DNA of 64,000 bases from Sipunculus nudus (Eukaryota > Annelida > Sipuncula > Golfingiida > Sipunculidae): assembly GCA_026874595.1 (NCBI GenBank), contig CM049322.1:59832886-59896885 (forward strand). Direction: 5' to 3'. Of the stretch, positions 20,193-34,880 are shown piece after piece; the first letter of the stretch is position 1; the number at the start of each line of letters is the position of its first letter. Both the position numbers and the translations under genes were made by a program. The notes under the pieces are model-generated. The model saw only the letters and a program-made list of their open reading frames with translations, ran no database searches and was not told the origin of the DNA.

Positions 20193-23100
20193 GGTCTAAA
20201 GAGGTGAGCCTACATGTGAATATGTCACTGGTCTAAAGAGGTAACCGTACGTGTGACATTATGTCACCAGTCTAAAGAGGTAACCGTACGTGTGACAATA
20301 TGTCACCGGTCTAAAGAGGTAACCGTACGTGTGACAATATGTAACCGGTCTATACAGAGGTGACCCTACCTGGACAATATGTCACCGGTCTAAAGAGGTG
20401 ACCGTACGTGTGACAATATGTCACCGGTCTACAGAGGTGACCCTACCTGGACAATATGTCATTGGTCTAGAGAGGTAACCGTACGTGTGACAATATGTCA
20501 CCGGTCTAAAGAGGTAACCGTACGTGTGACATTATGTCACCGGTCTAAAGAGGTAACCGTACGTGTGACATTATGTCACTGGTCTATACAGAGGTGACCC
20601 TACCTGGACAATATGTCACCGGTCTAAAGAGGTAACCGTACGTGTGACATTATGTCACCGGTCTATACAGAGGTGACCCTACCTGGACAATATGTCACCG
20701 GTCTAAAGAGGTAACCGTACGTGTGACAATATGTCACCGGTCTATACAGAGGTGACCCTTCCTGGACAATATGTCACCGGTCTAAAGAGGTAACCGTACG
20801 TGTGACATTATGTCACCGGTCTAAAGAGGTAACCGTACGTGTGACATTATGTCACCGGTCTATACAGAGGTGACCCTACCTGGACAATATATCACCGGTC
20901 TAAAAAGGTAACCGTACGTGTGACAATATGTCACCGGTCTATACAGAGGTGACCCTACCTGGACAATATGTCACCGGTCTAAAGAGGTAACCGTACGTGT
21001 GACAATATGTCACCGGTCTATACAGAGGTGACCCTACCTGGACAATATGTCACCGGTCTAAAGAGGTAACCGTACGTGTGACAATATGTCACCGGTCTAT
21101 ACAGAGGTGACCCTACCTGGACAATATGTCACCAGTCTAAAGAGGTAACCGTACGTGTGACAATATGTCACCGGTCTATACAGAGGTGACCCTACCTGGA
21201 CAATATATCACCGGTCTAAAGAGGTAACAGTACGTGTGACAATATGTCACCGGTCTATACAGAGGTGACCCTACCTGGACAATATGTCACCGGTCTAAAG
21301 AGGTAACCGTACGTGTGACATTATGTCACCGGTCTATACAGAGGTGACCCTACCTGGACAATATGTCACCGGTCTAAAGAGGTAACCATACGTGTGACAA
21401 TATGTCACCGGTCTATACAGAGGTGACCCTACCTGGACAATATGTCACCAGTCTAAAGAGGTAACCGTACGTGTGACAATATGTCACCGGTCTATACAGA
21501 GGTGACCCTACCTGGACAATATATCACCGGTCTAAAGAGGTAACCGTACGTGTGACAATATGTCACCGGTCTATACAGAGGTGACCCTACCTGGACAATA
21601 TGTCACCGGTCTAAAGAGGTAACCGTACGTGTGACATTATGTCACCAGTCTAAAGAGGTAACCGTACGTGTGACATTATGTCACCGGTCTATACAGAGGT
21701 GACCCTACCTGGACAATATGTCACCAGTCTAAAGAGGTAACCGTACGTGTGACAATATGTCACCGGTCTATACAGAGGTGACCCTACCTGGACAATATGT
21801 CACCAGTCTAAAGAGGTAACCGTACGTGTGACAATATGTCACCGGTCTATACAGAGGTGACCCTACCTGGACAATATGTCACCGGTCTAAAGAGGTAACC
21901 GTACGTGTGACATTATGTCACCGGTCTAAAGAGGTAACCGTACGTGTGACATTATGTCGCCGGTCTATACAGAGGTGACCCTACCTGGACAATATATCAC
22001 CGGTCTAAAGAGGTAACCGTACGTGTGACAATATGTCACCGGTCTATACAGAGGTGACCCTACCTGAACAATATGTCACCGGTCTAAAGAGGTAACCGTA
22101 CGTGTGACATTATGTCACCGGTCTATACAGAGGTGACCCTACCTGGACAATATGTCACTGGTCTAAAGAGGTGACCGTACGTGTGACAATATGTCACCGG
22201 TCTATACAGAGGTGACCCTACCTGGACAATATGTCACCGGTCTAAAGAGGTAACCGTACGTGTGACATTATGTCACCGGTCTATACAGAGGTGACCCTAC
22301 CTGGACAATATGTCATCGGTCTAAAGAGGTGACCGTACGTGTGACAATATGTCACCGGTCTACAGAGGTGACCCTACCTGGACAATATGTCACCGGTCTA
22401 CAGAGGTGACCCTACCTGGACAATATGTCACCGGTCTAAAGAGGTGACCGTACGTGTGACAATATGTCACCGGTCTACAGAGGTGGCCCTACCTGGACAA
22501 TATGTCACCGGTCTAAAGAGGTGACTGTACGTGTGACATTATGTCACCGATCTATACAGAGGTGACCCTACCTGGACAATATGTCACCGGTCTAAAGAGG
22601 TGACCGTACGTGTGACAATATGTCAACGGTCTACAGAGGTGGCCCTACCTGGACAATATGTCACCGGTCTACAGAGGTGACCCTACCTGGACAATATGTC
22701 ACCGGTCTACAGAGGTGACCCTACCTGGACAATATGTCACCGGTCTAAAGAGGTGACCGTACGTGTGACAATATGTCACCGGTCTACAGAGGTGACCCTA
22801 CCTGGACAATATGTCACCGGTCTACAGAGGTGACCCTACCTGGACAATATGTCACCGGTCTAAAGAGGTAACCGTACGTGTGACATTATGTCACCGGTCT
22901 ATACAGAGGTGACCCTACCTGGACAATATGTCACCGGTCTAAAGAGGTGACCGTACGTGTGACAATATGTCACCGGTCTACAGAGGTGGCCCTACCTGGA
23001 CAATATGTCACCGGTCTACAGAGGTGACCCTACCTGGACAATATGTCACCGGTCTACAGAGGTGACCCTACCTGGACAATATGTCACCGGTCTAAAGAGG

Positions 23101-24050
23101 TGACTGTACGTGTGACAATATGTCACCGGTCTACAGAGGTGACCCTACCTGGACAATATGTCACCGGTCTACAGAGGTGACCCTACCTGGACAATATGTC
23201 ACCGGTCTAAAGAGGTAACCGTACGTGTGACATTATGTCACCGGTCTATACAGAGGTGACCCTACCTGGACAATATGTCACCGGTCTAAAGAGGTGACCG
23301 TACGTGTGACAATATGTCACCGGTCTACAGAGGTGGCCCTACCTGGACAATATGTCACCGGTCTACAGAGGTGACCCTACCTGGACAATATGTCACCGGT
23401 CTACAGAGGTGACCCTACCTGGACAATATGTCACCGGTCTAAAGAGGTGACCGTACGTGTGACAATATGTCACCGGTCTACAGAGGTGACCCTACCTGGA
23501 CAATATGTCACCGGTCTACAGAGGTGACCCTACCTGGACAATATGTCACCGGTCTAAAGAGGTGACCGTACGTGTGACATTATGTCACCGGTCTATACAG
23601 AGGTGACCCTACCTGGACAATATATCACCGGTCTAAAGAGGTGACCGTACGTGTGACAATATGTCACCGGTCTATACAGAGGTGACCCTACCTGGACAAT
23701 ATGTCATCGGTCTAAAGAGGTGACCGTACGTGTGACAATATGTCACCGGTCTAAAGAGGTGACCCTACCTGGACAATATGTCACCGGTCTACAGAGGTGA
23801 CCCTACCTGGACAATATGTCACCGGTCTAAAGAGGTGACCCTACCTGGACAATATGTCACCGGTCTACAGAGGTGACCCTACCTGGACAATATGTCACCG
23901 GTCTACAGAGGTGACCCTACCTGGACAATATGTCACCGGTCTAAAGAGGTAACCGTACGTGTGACAATATGTCACCGGTCTACAGAGGTGGCCCTACCTG
24001 GACAATATGTCACCGGTCTTAAGAGCTAAGCGTACGTGTGACAATATGTC
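20193..24050. repeat. Large minisatellite, mixed 38/39/40-bp units
   Basis: About 99 units of three related types. A is 39 bp (ggtctaaagaggtaaccgta, then cgtgtgaca-[at]-tatgtcacc). B is 40 bp (ggtctatacagaggtgaccc, then tacctgg). C is B lacking ta, 38 bp. The left two thirds mostly alternate A and B. The right third is A, C and C-rich, with a higher-order unit of 347 bp marked by the variant ggtggccc at 22638, 22985 and 23332. Every unit holds GTGACA-ATA-TGTCAC or half of it, and ACCGGT at the joint. No long open frame. Confidence 0.97.
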
Positions 24051-25875
24051 TAGACACAGATGTAATCACGTCCGATGTGATATTGAATATAGATGGCAAT
24101 GTAGGTTCTATATGAAAATCACCAATTTATATGCTCTATTACGAGCTTCAATCAAACATATTTTTTGTAACCACGGCAACATATTACTAGGACTCCTGTA
24201 AAATATAGAAAACAAGAAAACTCACAAAAGAAATGAGAGTTTGTGCCTCATGAAACGTTTAGTAGCTGCCGTTGCCGCTTTGGGCATGCGCACTATCATA
24301 TTCTGTATGGAGTAAGGTACTAGCGTCATTTAGTTATCGTTATGCTGACGGGGATTAATAGTATTTTCATGTAAACACTGTGTTACCACTGGCAACGTTT
24401 GTAACAGCAAGTCCACTTAGGGCAGAACGGATATCACCAAGGTCAGGAAAATAAAAACGCCCCGTAGAGGTCACCACATAAAATACGAATCAATGACGGA
24501 GAGTTGTCCTAAAGTGTACGACCGTGAAGTGATAACCTTGAACAACAACAACCATAGCAACACAGCAAACAATGCCAGTAACGGCCAGATAGCGTGTTAT
24601 GTTATGGCTGTTAAAATCAATATTTCTGTTGTTTAGGCCAGCGGGCCGTGCTAGTGTACCATTTATACACCCATTTTACTTGTTTTGACACAATCCTTGA
24701 AAACTACCCGGCGTTAAATGACTCAGAGAAACGGGACCCTTAGTTCTTTTTAAAAGTACCATATTCCTCCACCAGGTGTCGCTGGCAATTTGTCCAAATG
24801 ATAACGACTAACATACAAACAGATTACAATGAAGCATTGTCCACATCAAATCTTATTAACACCCGAACTCTAAGCAGCTCTTCCTGCAATTTAAGTTTGT
24901 TCCACAACGAAATAATTATCTATTGTCAAGGAGGTTATGTCTTACCCCGTCTGTTAGTTCGTTTAACTGATTGAATTACGCAAAAAAATCTACTGCAGTC
25001 AAAACGACGGAACTCTGTAGACGGCCAGAGAACACAAGACCAATGCGGATAATAGAGAGGAGCCAGGAGTGTTACGTGTGGTGGAGGTATATGCTCTACT
25101 TGGGCCTTTCTAGTTTTAGCCCGTTCTATTTTAGATGTTTTCATAGTGCATATAATGGGCTGTCGTATCATATAAAGTAAAGTAATAACTCACTATGAAA
25201 TAAGTCTCGTTCATGATGCTAAATCGTTACATTTTGCAAGAGGCACAATGTGAAGTCTTATAATTTTTCTTCCAAATTTCATTGCAGCCCTTCCATGCGT
25301 AGAAACAGATACACGATGCGATCCGGGGAAAAAATTAAGCCCAGAGAATAATTTTAAATATTGTTTTATAAAATAATGATTTATGTGCTTATACTCTGAT
25401 ATGATTTAAAATATGTATCATGTGTATCACAGCGTAGTTAACATTTTCCAAAGTCACATTGCCGATATTTTGGATACCAGAACAGTGACAGACCCGTACT
25501 TGCACACCAGCGGCTAGAGTCATCGTTTTACTGTGTTCTACCGCTGTACCATCAAAGTAGTCCTCTCAGGGAGAGAGGCGTAACAAAGATTCCAGTCCAA
25601 TCAGCGAAAAATTCACCTTGAAACGTGTAAACACTGGATGTAAGATCAATCACCACTCAGCGGGGAAAAGGCTATTCAGAGTGTTCACCCTGATTGATTT
25701 GTACGTACCGTACCCCCAGGCTGCCGTGCAGAACGCCCTCAGAACGGAACAAGTTTAACTTTGTCTAGAGATTTCGAGCGTAAGAGGTCGTGTGTTTAAT
25801 AACTGTACATATTTGCACGTCTTAATCGTGAACCATATTGCGTGGGAAGGAGGATTATCTACATTGGGTAAAGGA
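24051..25875. other. No feature seen between two large arrays
   Basis: About 1.8 kb of single-copy-looking sequence. No exon with recognisable protein homology on either strand. Confidence 0.5.
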
Positions 25876-28800
25876 GTTCTGAGTATCTGTGTCTAACGGA
25901 ATATTATAGATCAAGTTATATTTATGAATTCTGAGTATCTGTGTCTAACGGAATGTTATAGATCAAGTTATATTTATGAATTCTGAGTATCTGTGTCTAA
26001 CGGAATGTTATAGATCAAGTTATATCTATGAATTCTGAGTATCTGTGTCTAACGGAATATTATAGATCAAGTTATATTTATGAATTCTGAGTATCTGTGT
26101 CTAACGGAAAATTATAGATCAAGTTATATTTATGAAATCTGAGTAACTGTGTCTAACGGAATATTATGAATCAAGTTATATTTATGAATTCTGAGTATCT
26201 GTGTCTAACGGAATATTATAGATCAAGTTATATTTATGAATTCTGAGTATCTGTGTCTAACGGAATATTATAGATCAAGTTATATTTATGAATTCTGAGT
26301 ATCTGTGTCTAACGGAATATTATAGATCAAGTTATATTTATGAATTCTGAGTATCTGTGTCTAACGGAATATTATAGATCAAGTTATATCTATGAATTCT
26401 GAGTATCTGTGTCTAACGGAATATTATAGATCAATTTATATATATGAATTCTGAGTATCTGTGTCTAACGGAATATTATACATCAAGTTATATTTATGAG
26501 TTCTGAGTATCTGTGTCTAACGGAATATTATAGATCAAGTTATATTTATGAATTCTGAGTATCTGTGTCAAACGGAATATTATAGATTATATCATATTTA
26601 TGAATTCTGAGTATGAGTCTAACGGAATGTTATAGATCAAGTTATATTTATGAATTCTGAGTATCTGTGTCTAACGAAATATTATAGATCAAGTTACATT
26701 TATGAATTCTGAGAATCTGTGTCTAACGGAATATTATAGATCAAGTTATATTTATAAATTCTGAGTATCTGTGTCTAACGGAATGTTATAGATCAAGTTA
26801 TATCTATGGATTCTGAGTATCTGTGTCTATCGGAATATTATAGATCAAGTTATATTTATGGATTCTGAGTATCTGTGTCTAACGGAATATTATAGATCAA
26901 GTTATATCTATGGATTCTGAGTATCTGTGTCTAACGGAATACTATGAATCAAGTTATATCTATGGATTCTGAGTATCTGTGTCTAACGGAATATTATGAA
27001 TCAAGTTATATCTATAAATTCTGAGTATCTGTGTCTAACGGAATATTATAGATCAAGTTATATCTATGGATTCTGAGTATCTGTGTCTGACGGAATGTTA
27101 TAGATCAAGTTATATCTATGGATTCTGAGTATCTGTGTCTAACGGAATATTATGAATCAAGTTATATTTATGGATTCTGAGTATCTGTGTCTAACGGAAT
27201 ATTATAGATCAAGTTATATCTATGGATTCTGAGTATCTGTGTCTAACGGAATGTTATTGATCAAGTTATATTTATGGATTCTGAGTATCTGTGTCTAACG
27301 GAATATAATAGATCAAGTTATATCTATGGATTCTGAGTATCTGAGTCTAACGGAATATCATAGATCAAGTTATATCTATGGATTCTGAGTATCTGTGTCT
27401 AACGGAATATTATGAATCAAGTTATATCTATGGATTCTGAGTATCTGTGTCTAACGGAATATTATGAATCAAGTTATATTTATGGATTCTGAGTATCTGT
27501 GTCTAACAGAATATTTTAGATCAAGTTATATCTATGGATTCTAAGTATCTGTGTCTAACGGAATATTATAGATCAAGTTATATTTATGAATTCTGAGTAT
27601 CTGTGTCTAACGGAATATTATGAATCAAGTTATTTCTATGGATTCTGAGTATCTGTGTCTAACGGAATATTATAGATCAAGTTATATCTATGGATTCTGA
27701 GTATCTGTGTCTAACGGAATATTATAGATCAAGTTATATATTTATGGATTCTGAGTATCTGTGTCTAACGGAATATTATAGATCAAGTTATATATTTATG
27801 GATTCTGAGTATCTGTGTCTAACGGAATATTATGAATCAAGTTATATCTATGGATTCTGAGTATCTGTGTCTAACGGAATATTATAGATCAAGTTATATC
27901 TATGGATTCTGAGTATCTGTGTCTAACGGAATATTATAGATCAAGTTATATTTATGAATTCTGAGTATCTGTGTCTAACGGAATATTATAGATCAAGTTA
28001 TATCTATGGATTCTGAGTATCTGTGTCTAACGGTATATAATAGATCAAGTTATATCTATGGATTCTGAGTATCTGTGTCTAACGGAATGTTATTGATCAA
28101 GTTATATTTATGAATTCTGAGTATCTGTGTCTAACGGAATATTATAGATCAAGTTATATCTATGGATTCTGAGTATCTGTGTCTAACGGAATGTTATTGA
28201 TCAAGTTATATTTATGGATTCTGAGTATCTGTGTCTAACGGAATGTTATTGATCAAGTTATATTTATGAATTCTGAGTATCTGTGTCTAACGGAATGTTA
28301 TAGATCAAGTTATATCTATGGATTCTAAGTATCTGTGTCTAACGGAATATTATAGATCAAGTTATATCTATGGATTCTGAGTATCTTTGTCTAACGGAAT
28401 ATTATAGATCAAGTTATATCTATGGATTCTGAGTATCTGTGTCTAACGGAATGTTATTGATCAAGTTATATTTATGAATTCTGAGTATCTGTGTCTAACG
28501 GAATATTATAGATCAAGTTATATTTATGGATTCTGAGTATCTGTGTCTAACGGAATATTATAGATCAAGTTATATCTATGGATTCTGAGTATCTGTGTCT
28601 AACGGAATATTATAGATCAAGTTATATCTATGGATTCTGAGTATCTGTGTCTAACGGAATATTATAGATCAAGTTATATCTATGGATTCTGAGTATCTGT
28701 GTCTAACGGAATGTTATTGATCAATTTATATTTATGAATTCTGAGTATCTGTGTCTAACGGAATATTATAGATCAAGTTATATCTATGGATTCTGAGTAT

Positions 28801-31800
28801 CTGTGTCTAACGGAATGTTATTGATCAAGTTATATTTATGAATTCTGAGTATCTGTGTCTAACGGAATATTATGAATCAAGTTATATCTATGGATTCTGA
28901 GTATCTGTGTCTAACGGAATATTATAGATCAAGTTATATCTATGGATTCTGAGTATCTGTGTCTAACGGAATGTTATTGATCAAGTTATATTTATGAGTT
29001 CTGAGTATCTGTGTCTAACGGAATATTATGAATCAAGTTATATCTATGGATTCTGAGTATCTGTGTCTAACGGAATGTTATTGATCAAGTGATATTTATG
29101 AATTCTGAGTATCTGTGTCTAACGGAATATTATAGATCAAGTTATATCTATGGATTCTGAGTATCTGTGTCTAACGGAATGTTATTGATCAAGTTATACT
29201 TATGAATTCTGAGTATCTGTGTCTAACGGAATATTATGAATCAAGTTATATCTATGGATTCTGAGTATCTGTGTCTAACGGAATGTTATAGATCAAGTTA
29301 TATTTATAAATTCTGAGTATCTGTGTCTAACGGAATGTTATTGTTCAAGTTATATTTATGAATTCTTGAGTATCTGTGTCTAACGGAATATTATAGATTA
29401 TATCATATTTATGAATTTTGAGTATGAGTCTAACGGAATGTTATAGATCAAGTTATATCTATGGATTTTGAGTATCTGTGTCTAACGGAATATTATAGAT
29501 CAAGTTATATCTATGAATTCTGAGTATCTGTGTCTAACGGAATATTATAGATCAAGTTATATTTATGAATTCTGAGTATCTGTGTCTAACGGAATATTAT
29601 AGATCAAGTTATATTTATAAAATCTGAGTAACTGTGTCTAACGGAATATCATAGATCAAATTTTATTTATAGATTAAGTTATATTTATGAATTCTGAGTA
29701 TCTGTGTCTAACGGAATATTATAGATTATATCATATTTATGAATTCTGAGTACGAGTCTAACGGAATGTTATAGATCAAGTTATATCTATGAATTCTGAG
29801 TATCTTTGTCTAACAGAATATTATAGATCATATTATATTTATGAATTCTGAGTATCTGAGTCTAACGGAATGTTATAGATCAAGTTATATTTATGAATTC
29901 TGAGTATCTGTGTCTAACGGAATATTATAGATTATATCATATTTATGAATTTTGAGTATGAGTCTAACGGAATATTATAGATCAAGTTATATCTATGGAT
30001 TCTGAGTATCTGTGTCTAACGGAATGTTATAGATCAAGTTATATCTATGAATTCTGAGTATCTGTGTCTAACGGAATATTATAGATTATATCTTATCTAT
30101 GAATTTTGACTATGTGTCTAACGGAATGTTATAGATCAAGTTATATCTATGAATTCTGAGTATCTGTGTCTAACGGAATATTATAGATCAAGTTATATCT
30201 ATGAATTCTGAGTATCTGTGTCTAACGGAATATTATAGATCAAGTTATATTTATGAATTCTGAGTATCTGTGTCTTACGGAATATTATAGATCAAGTTAT
30301 ATCTATGAATTCTGAGTATCTGTGTCTAACAGAATATTATAGATTATATCATATTTTAATGAATTCTGAGTACGAGTCTAACGGAATGTTTTAGATCAAG
30401 TTATATCTATGAATTCTGAGTATCTTTGTCCAACAGAATATTATAGATCATATTATATTTATGAATTCTGAGTATCTGAGTCTAACGGAATGTTATAGAT
30501 CAAGTTATATTTATGAATTCTGAGTATCTGTGTCTAACGGAATATTATAGATTATATCATATTTATGAATTTTGAGTATGAGTCTAACGGAATATTATAG
30601 ATCAAGTTATATCTATGGATTCTGAGTATCTGTGTCTAACGGAATGTTATAGATCAAGTTATATCTATGAATTCTGAGTATCTGTGTCTAACGGAATATT
30701 ATAGATTATATCATATCTATGAATTTTGAGTATGTGTCTAACGGAATGTTATAGATAAAGTTATATCAATGAATTCTGAGTATCTGTGTCTAACGGAATA
30801 TTATAGATCAAGTTATATCTATGAATTCTGAGTATCTGTGTCTAACGGAAAATTATAGATTATATCATATTTATGAATTCTGAGTATGAGTCTAACGGAA
30901 TATTATGAATCAAGTTATATTTATGAATTCTGAGTATCTGTGTCTAACGGAATATTAAAGATCAAGTTATATCTATGAATTCTGAGTATCTGTGTCTAAC
31001 GGAATATTATAGATTATATCATATTTATGAATTCTGAGTATGAGTCTAACGGAATATTATAGATCAAGTTACATTTATGAATTCTGAGTATGAGTCTAAC
31101 GGAATGTTTTAGATCAAGTTATATTTATGAATTCTGAGTATCTGTGTCTAACGGAATATTATAGATTATATCATATTTATGAATTCTGAGTATGAGTCTA
31201 ACGGAATATTATAGATCAAGTTACATTTATGAATTCTGAGAATCTGTGTCTAACGGAATGTTATAGATCAAGTTATATTTATGAATTCTGAGTAACTGTG
31301 TCTAACGAAATATCATAGATCAAATTTTATATATAGATCAAGTTATATTTATGAATTCTGAGTATCTGTGTCTAACGGAATATTAAAGATCAAGTTATAT
31401 CTATGAATTCTGAGTATCCGAGTCTAACGGAATATTATAGATCAAGTTATATTTATAAAATCTGAGTAACTGTGTCGAACGGAATATCATAGATCAAATT
31501 TTATTTATAGATTAAGTTATTTTTATGAATTCTGAGTATCTGTATCTAACGGAATGTTATAGATCAAGTTATATCTATGAATTCTGAGTATCTGTGCCTA
31601 ACGGAATATTATAGATCAAGTTATATCTATGAATTCTGAGTATCTGTGTCTAACGGAATATTAAAGATCAAGTTATATTTATGAATTCTGAGTATCTGTG
31701 TCTAACGGAATATTATAGATTATATCATATTTATGAATTTTGAGTATGAGTCTAACGGAATGTTATAGATCAAGTTATATCTATGAATTCTGAGTATCTG

Positions 31801-32113
31801 TGTCTAACGGAATATTATAGATCAAGTTATATTTATAAAATCTGAGTAACTGTGTCGAACGGAATATCATAGATCAAATTTTATTTATTGATTAAGTTAA
31901 ATTTATGAAATCTGAGTATCTGTGTCTAACGGAATATTATAGATCAAGTTATATTTATGAAATCTGAGTAACTGTGTCGAACGGAATATTTTAGATCATA
32001 TTATATTCATGAATTCTGAGTATGAGTCTAACGGAATGTTTTAGATCAAGTTATATTTATAAATTCTGAGTGTCTGTGTCTAACGGAATGTTATAGATCA
32101 AGTTATATGTATG
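25876..32113. repeat. Large minisatellite, 52-bp unit, ~120 copies
   Basis: The consensus starts gaattctgagtatctgtgtc, continues taacggaatattatagatca and ends agttatatttat. Variants include tgaatcaag for tagatcaag, a 4-bp deletion giving gagtatgagtc, and ttatagattatatcat. Unit types cluster: ggattc forms dominate the centre (26800-29250), and deletion forms lie to the right of 29380. A block repeats at about 620 bp (tacgagtc at 29751 and 30371), showing segmental duplication of about 12 units. Each unit has EcoRI-like gaattc at the joint. Stops in all frames. Confidence 0.97.
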
Positions 32114-34740
32114 CAGGTCCATTGTTCTGGAATATCCGTTGCCATATGAGCTAAGAACCGTAAAGTCCTTAGGCACTTTTTTACATATCGCCTTCTTTTG
32201 AAGCTCTTGGTTCATACTTAGTAGTATTTTAGATTTTAGCTTCGATCTGTTTTTGGTTTTTTTTTGTAACCTTATTACTTGAATTTAACTGAAAACACTT
32301 TTCCTTCATTCATACAAGATTCGAAGTGAATGCAATGTTTTATGTTCATAATATAAATGATTTTATTACCATTATATGTCTGACAGATGTAAAGTGTATG
32401 TATATGTGTACGTATATGATCATTCGTATTTAATGTTAATGTATTTAGTATGTATAATTTCACAGGGCCTAGTGGAAGAACAGAATGACTTCTGAACAAG
32501 TTACCCTGTATAAATATATTAAAATATAAAATAAAAATAATAACAAAAGATTTTTTGTCGTCTTCACCTACCTTGCACACGCGTTTATGATATAGAATTA
32601 AACTTCTTCTTTCTACCATATAAAACTCGGGCATAATTATGCAATTAAACAAGGTTTATTTAGACAACTATACACAAAGTCTGTACCATCTTGACAACTC
32701 CAGTTCTTAATTCAGCAGATCATTTTCTTTTTTTGAATGTGTAAATCTGCTAACAGGCAAACAAACTGACAAAATGACACGAATGAAAACATAAACTCTG
32801 ACCGAGGTAATAAACATAATAATTATCAAATGATAATCAAAATAAAATCCGCGGTTTCTATTACAGGACTAGCCGTTAGAAAGAACATCACGTCGGTATA
32901 TCACGATATATGACTCAATATCCTATCACTGCAGCTGTTCATTATTCTTATATACTACAAAAATACTCATAAATGTATAGTCACTCATGCAGGAATGAAA
33001 AGGGGAAAATGGGCCGATTAACGAAATAAAATCACGTTTTGGGGAGCATCCACAATAAGGACCGCACACATGGCGGAGACCTGCATTCCTTATAATATAT
33101 ATTTCTAATTATGGATAAATATGATTAATTGGGGCTGCAAAATTTAATTGTTCTGTCACTTTGGTACAGATATAAGACAACATGCTCTTTATGTTGATAA
33201 TGCGCATACTTCTTTTGAAACAGTTTATATACTTAACCTTGAATTTTTGGATTTATGCTTGGAGTACAACTGTATATACATTACAAGTGAAACATAATTC
33301 CATCTTGCTTTATATTATATTAATATTAAAAAGATATGACTAGTCATATATCGTTCTTGTCATATTCATCTTAAACGCCGCAACTAAAGAATTTAAATGT
33401 TCTTAAACTGATATTGTATCGATCAAATATAAATAAAGCCCATACAAAACAATTCAAAGGAAGATAATAATGAATAAGAAGCCAACCGTTAAAAATTACG
33501 GAACTGTACATTGACAACATCCACTGTGTGCATGCGTTGCATGTTCCCATAAAATGAAAAAAAAATCCTTCGACCTCCAAAACGGTTACATATATTCCCG
33601 AGCAAATGTCATTCTTAGTTAAGGCAGTCATCCGTCACTTGTCAGGCACAACAAGTCGTCTCAGCCAAAGAACTTCTCATCAACGACGGTTTGGTCTTTG
33701 TTCTGTACGAAGTCATATGTTTGGAAAACAGCTATTACATACCGTAAATGATATAAAAAATATTGTCAGCGACCTAATTTGTTTGAAATACGGATGACAT
33801 GCAACGTTTGCCCTGTGCCAGCTCTGGTGGTGAAACCCTGAGCAGCGGTTATACAGAGACACGGAGTACGATATGGGGTATGATCACTCCCTCAGAAGAG
33901 TCAATAGTTGGAAGCTTACGATCTTGACCAGTCGCTTTCGGCGTAGGTATACAAACGTAAACTGATGATAGGTGTTGTTATATATAAAACTTAAACACTT
34001 GCCCTACTTTTTCATAATACTGAACGGCGTAGAAATACTGATATGTCAGGTATTCTCCTCTGTTGTTGGCCGGGTCGTCCGTCCTCAGACACGCCATACT
34101 AGAATTAATGATCGTCTCTATATGTCACGTATTTTAGTAGAAAATGAAATAATGACAGGCCTGGCAAGTCTACTATAGGACCACACTGGTTAAACTAATG
34201 ACAGTGCGGGCGACCTGTTATAAATAACTGTTGGTATGGACAGGCGCATTCATCATGCCCGTGTGTACTTTTATTTGGAGTAAACTACAGGCGGCTCTCA
34301 CCTGGTGTTTGTATATAACGCTGAATGCATGAATACAAAGTCACGTTGAACACGGTGTATCGTAATGTATAACAATCAGGATATAAACAAAGTCACGTTG
34401 TATACGATGTAACGTAGTATACTACAGTCAGGATGGTTACCAATCAATATTTCTTAACATCAAATCCTTCAGTGAAATCTGATTTATTTTACAAGAATAG
34501 GTCACCATCAATTCATGTATTATGAACCTGGTAATGACCAAATCAGATGAAAGACCAAAAAAGGATTAGAGAATTGCATCTAACGTTCAGGAGGATTATT
34601 TTACTTCTGACTTGCCACCCAAAAAGTGCCCCATACGCTCAAATACAAAGCCATTATAACCCCGTTATTGATAGACATGAATGTCATTAATCCACGCATT
34701 ATGCCGTGTGTAAACATGTAAGCTGCTACACGGTTATCCG
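32114..34740. other. No feature seen
   Basis: AT-rich sequence. The 125-codon frame at 32275-32652 (minus) has no recognisable domain and AT-driven composition (I, Y, N), so I treat it as chance. Confidence 0.5.
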
Positions 34741-34744
34741 TTCC

Positions 34745-34880
34745 ATATTTTGCTTTGACCAGTATCCATTCACTCCTGGGCGGAGAAAGCGCACCCTCGT
34801 GGTAAAGACTTTGTCCAGGAGTCTTAGGCGGTCCGACCGGGACTCGAACCCACAGCCTTGCGGTCACCATGCTCAAATCC
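34745..34880 (-). mobile_element. tRNA-derived SINE-like segment
   Basis: The minus strand holds a B box GGGTTCGAGTCCC (34851-34839) preceded by an A-box-like tggtgaccgcaagg (near 34868). Downstream is a GC-rich body, then AT-rich sequence. It is too short and irregular for a tRNA gene. A C run at 34936-34950 lies just beyond on the plus side. Confidence 0.5.

Noticed and set aside
20193-24050. Regular repeats with palindromes, CRISPR-like at first sight
   Set aside because: No unique spacers: units are contiguous variants of one sequence, no cas genes, and the setting is eukaryotic.
32275-32652. 125-codon minus-strand frame
   Set aside because: AT-driven composition, no domain, no splice or promoter signals.
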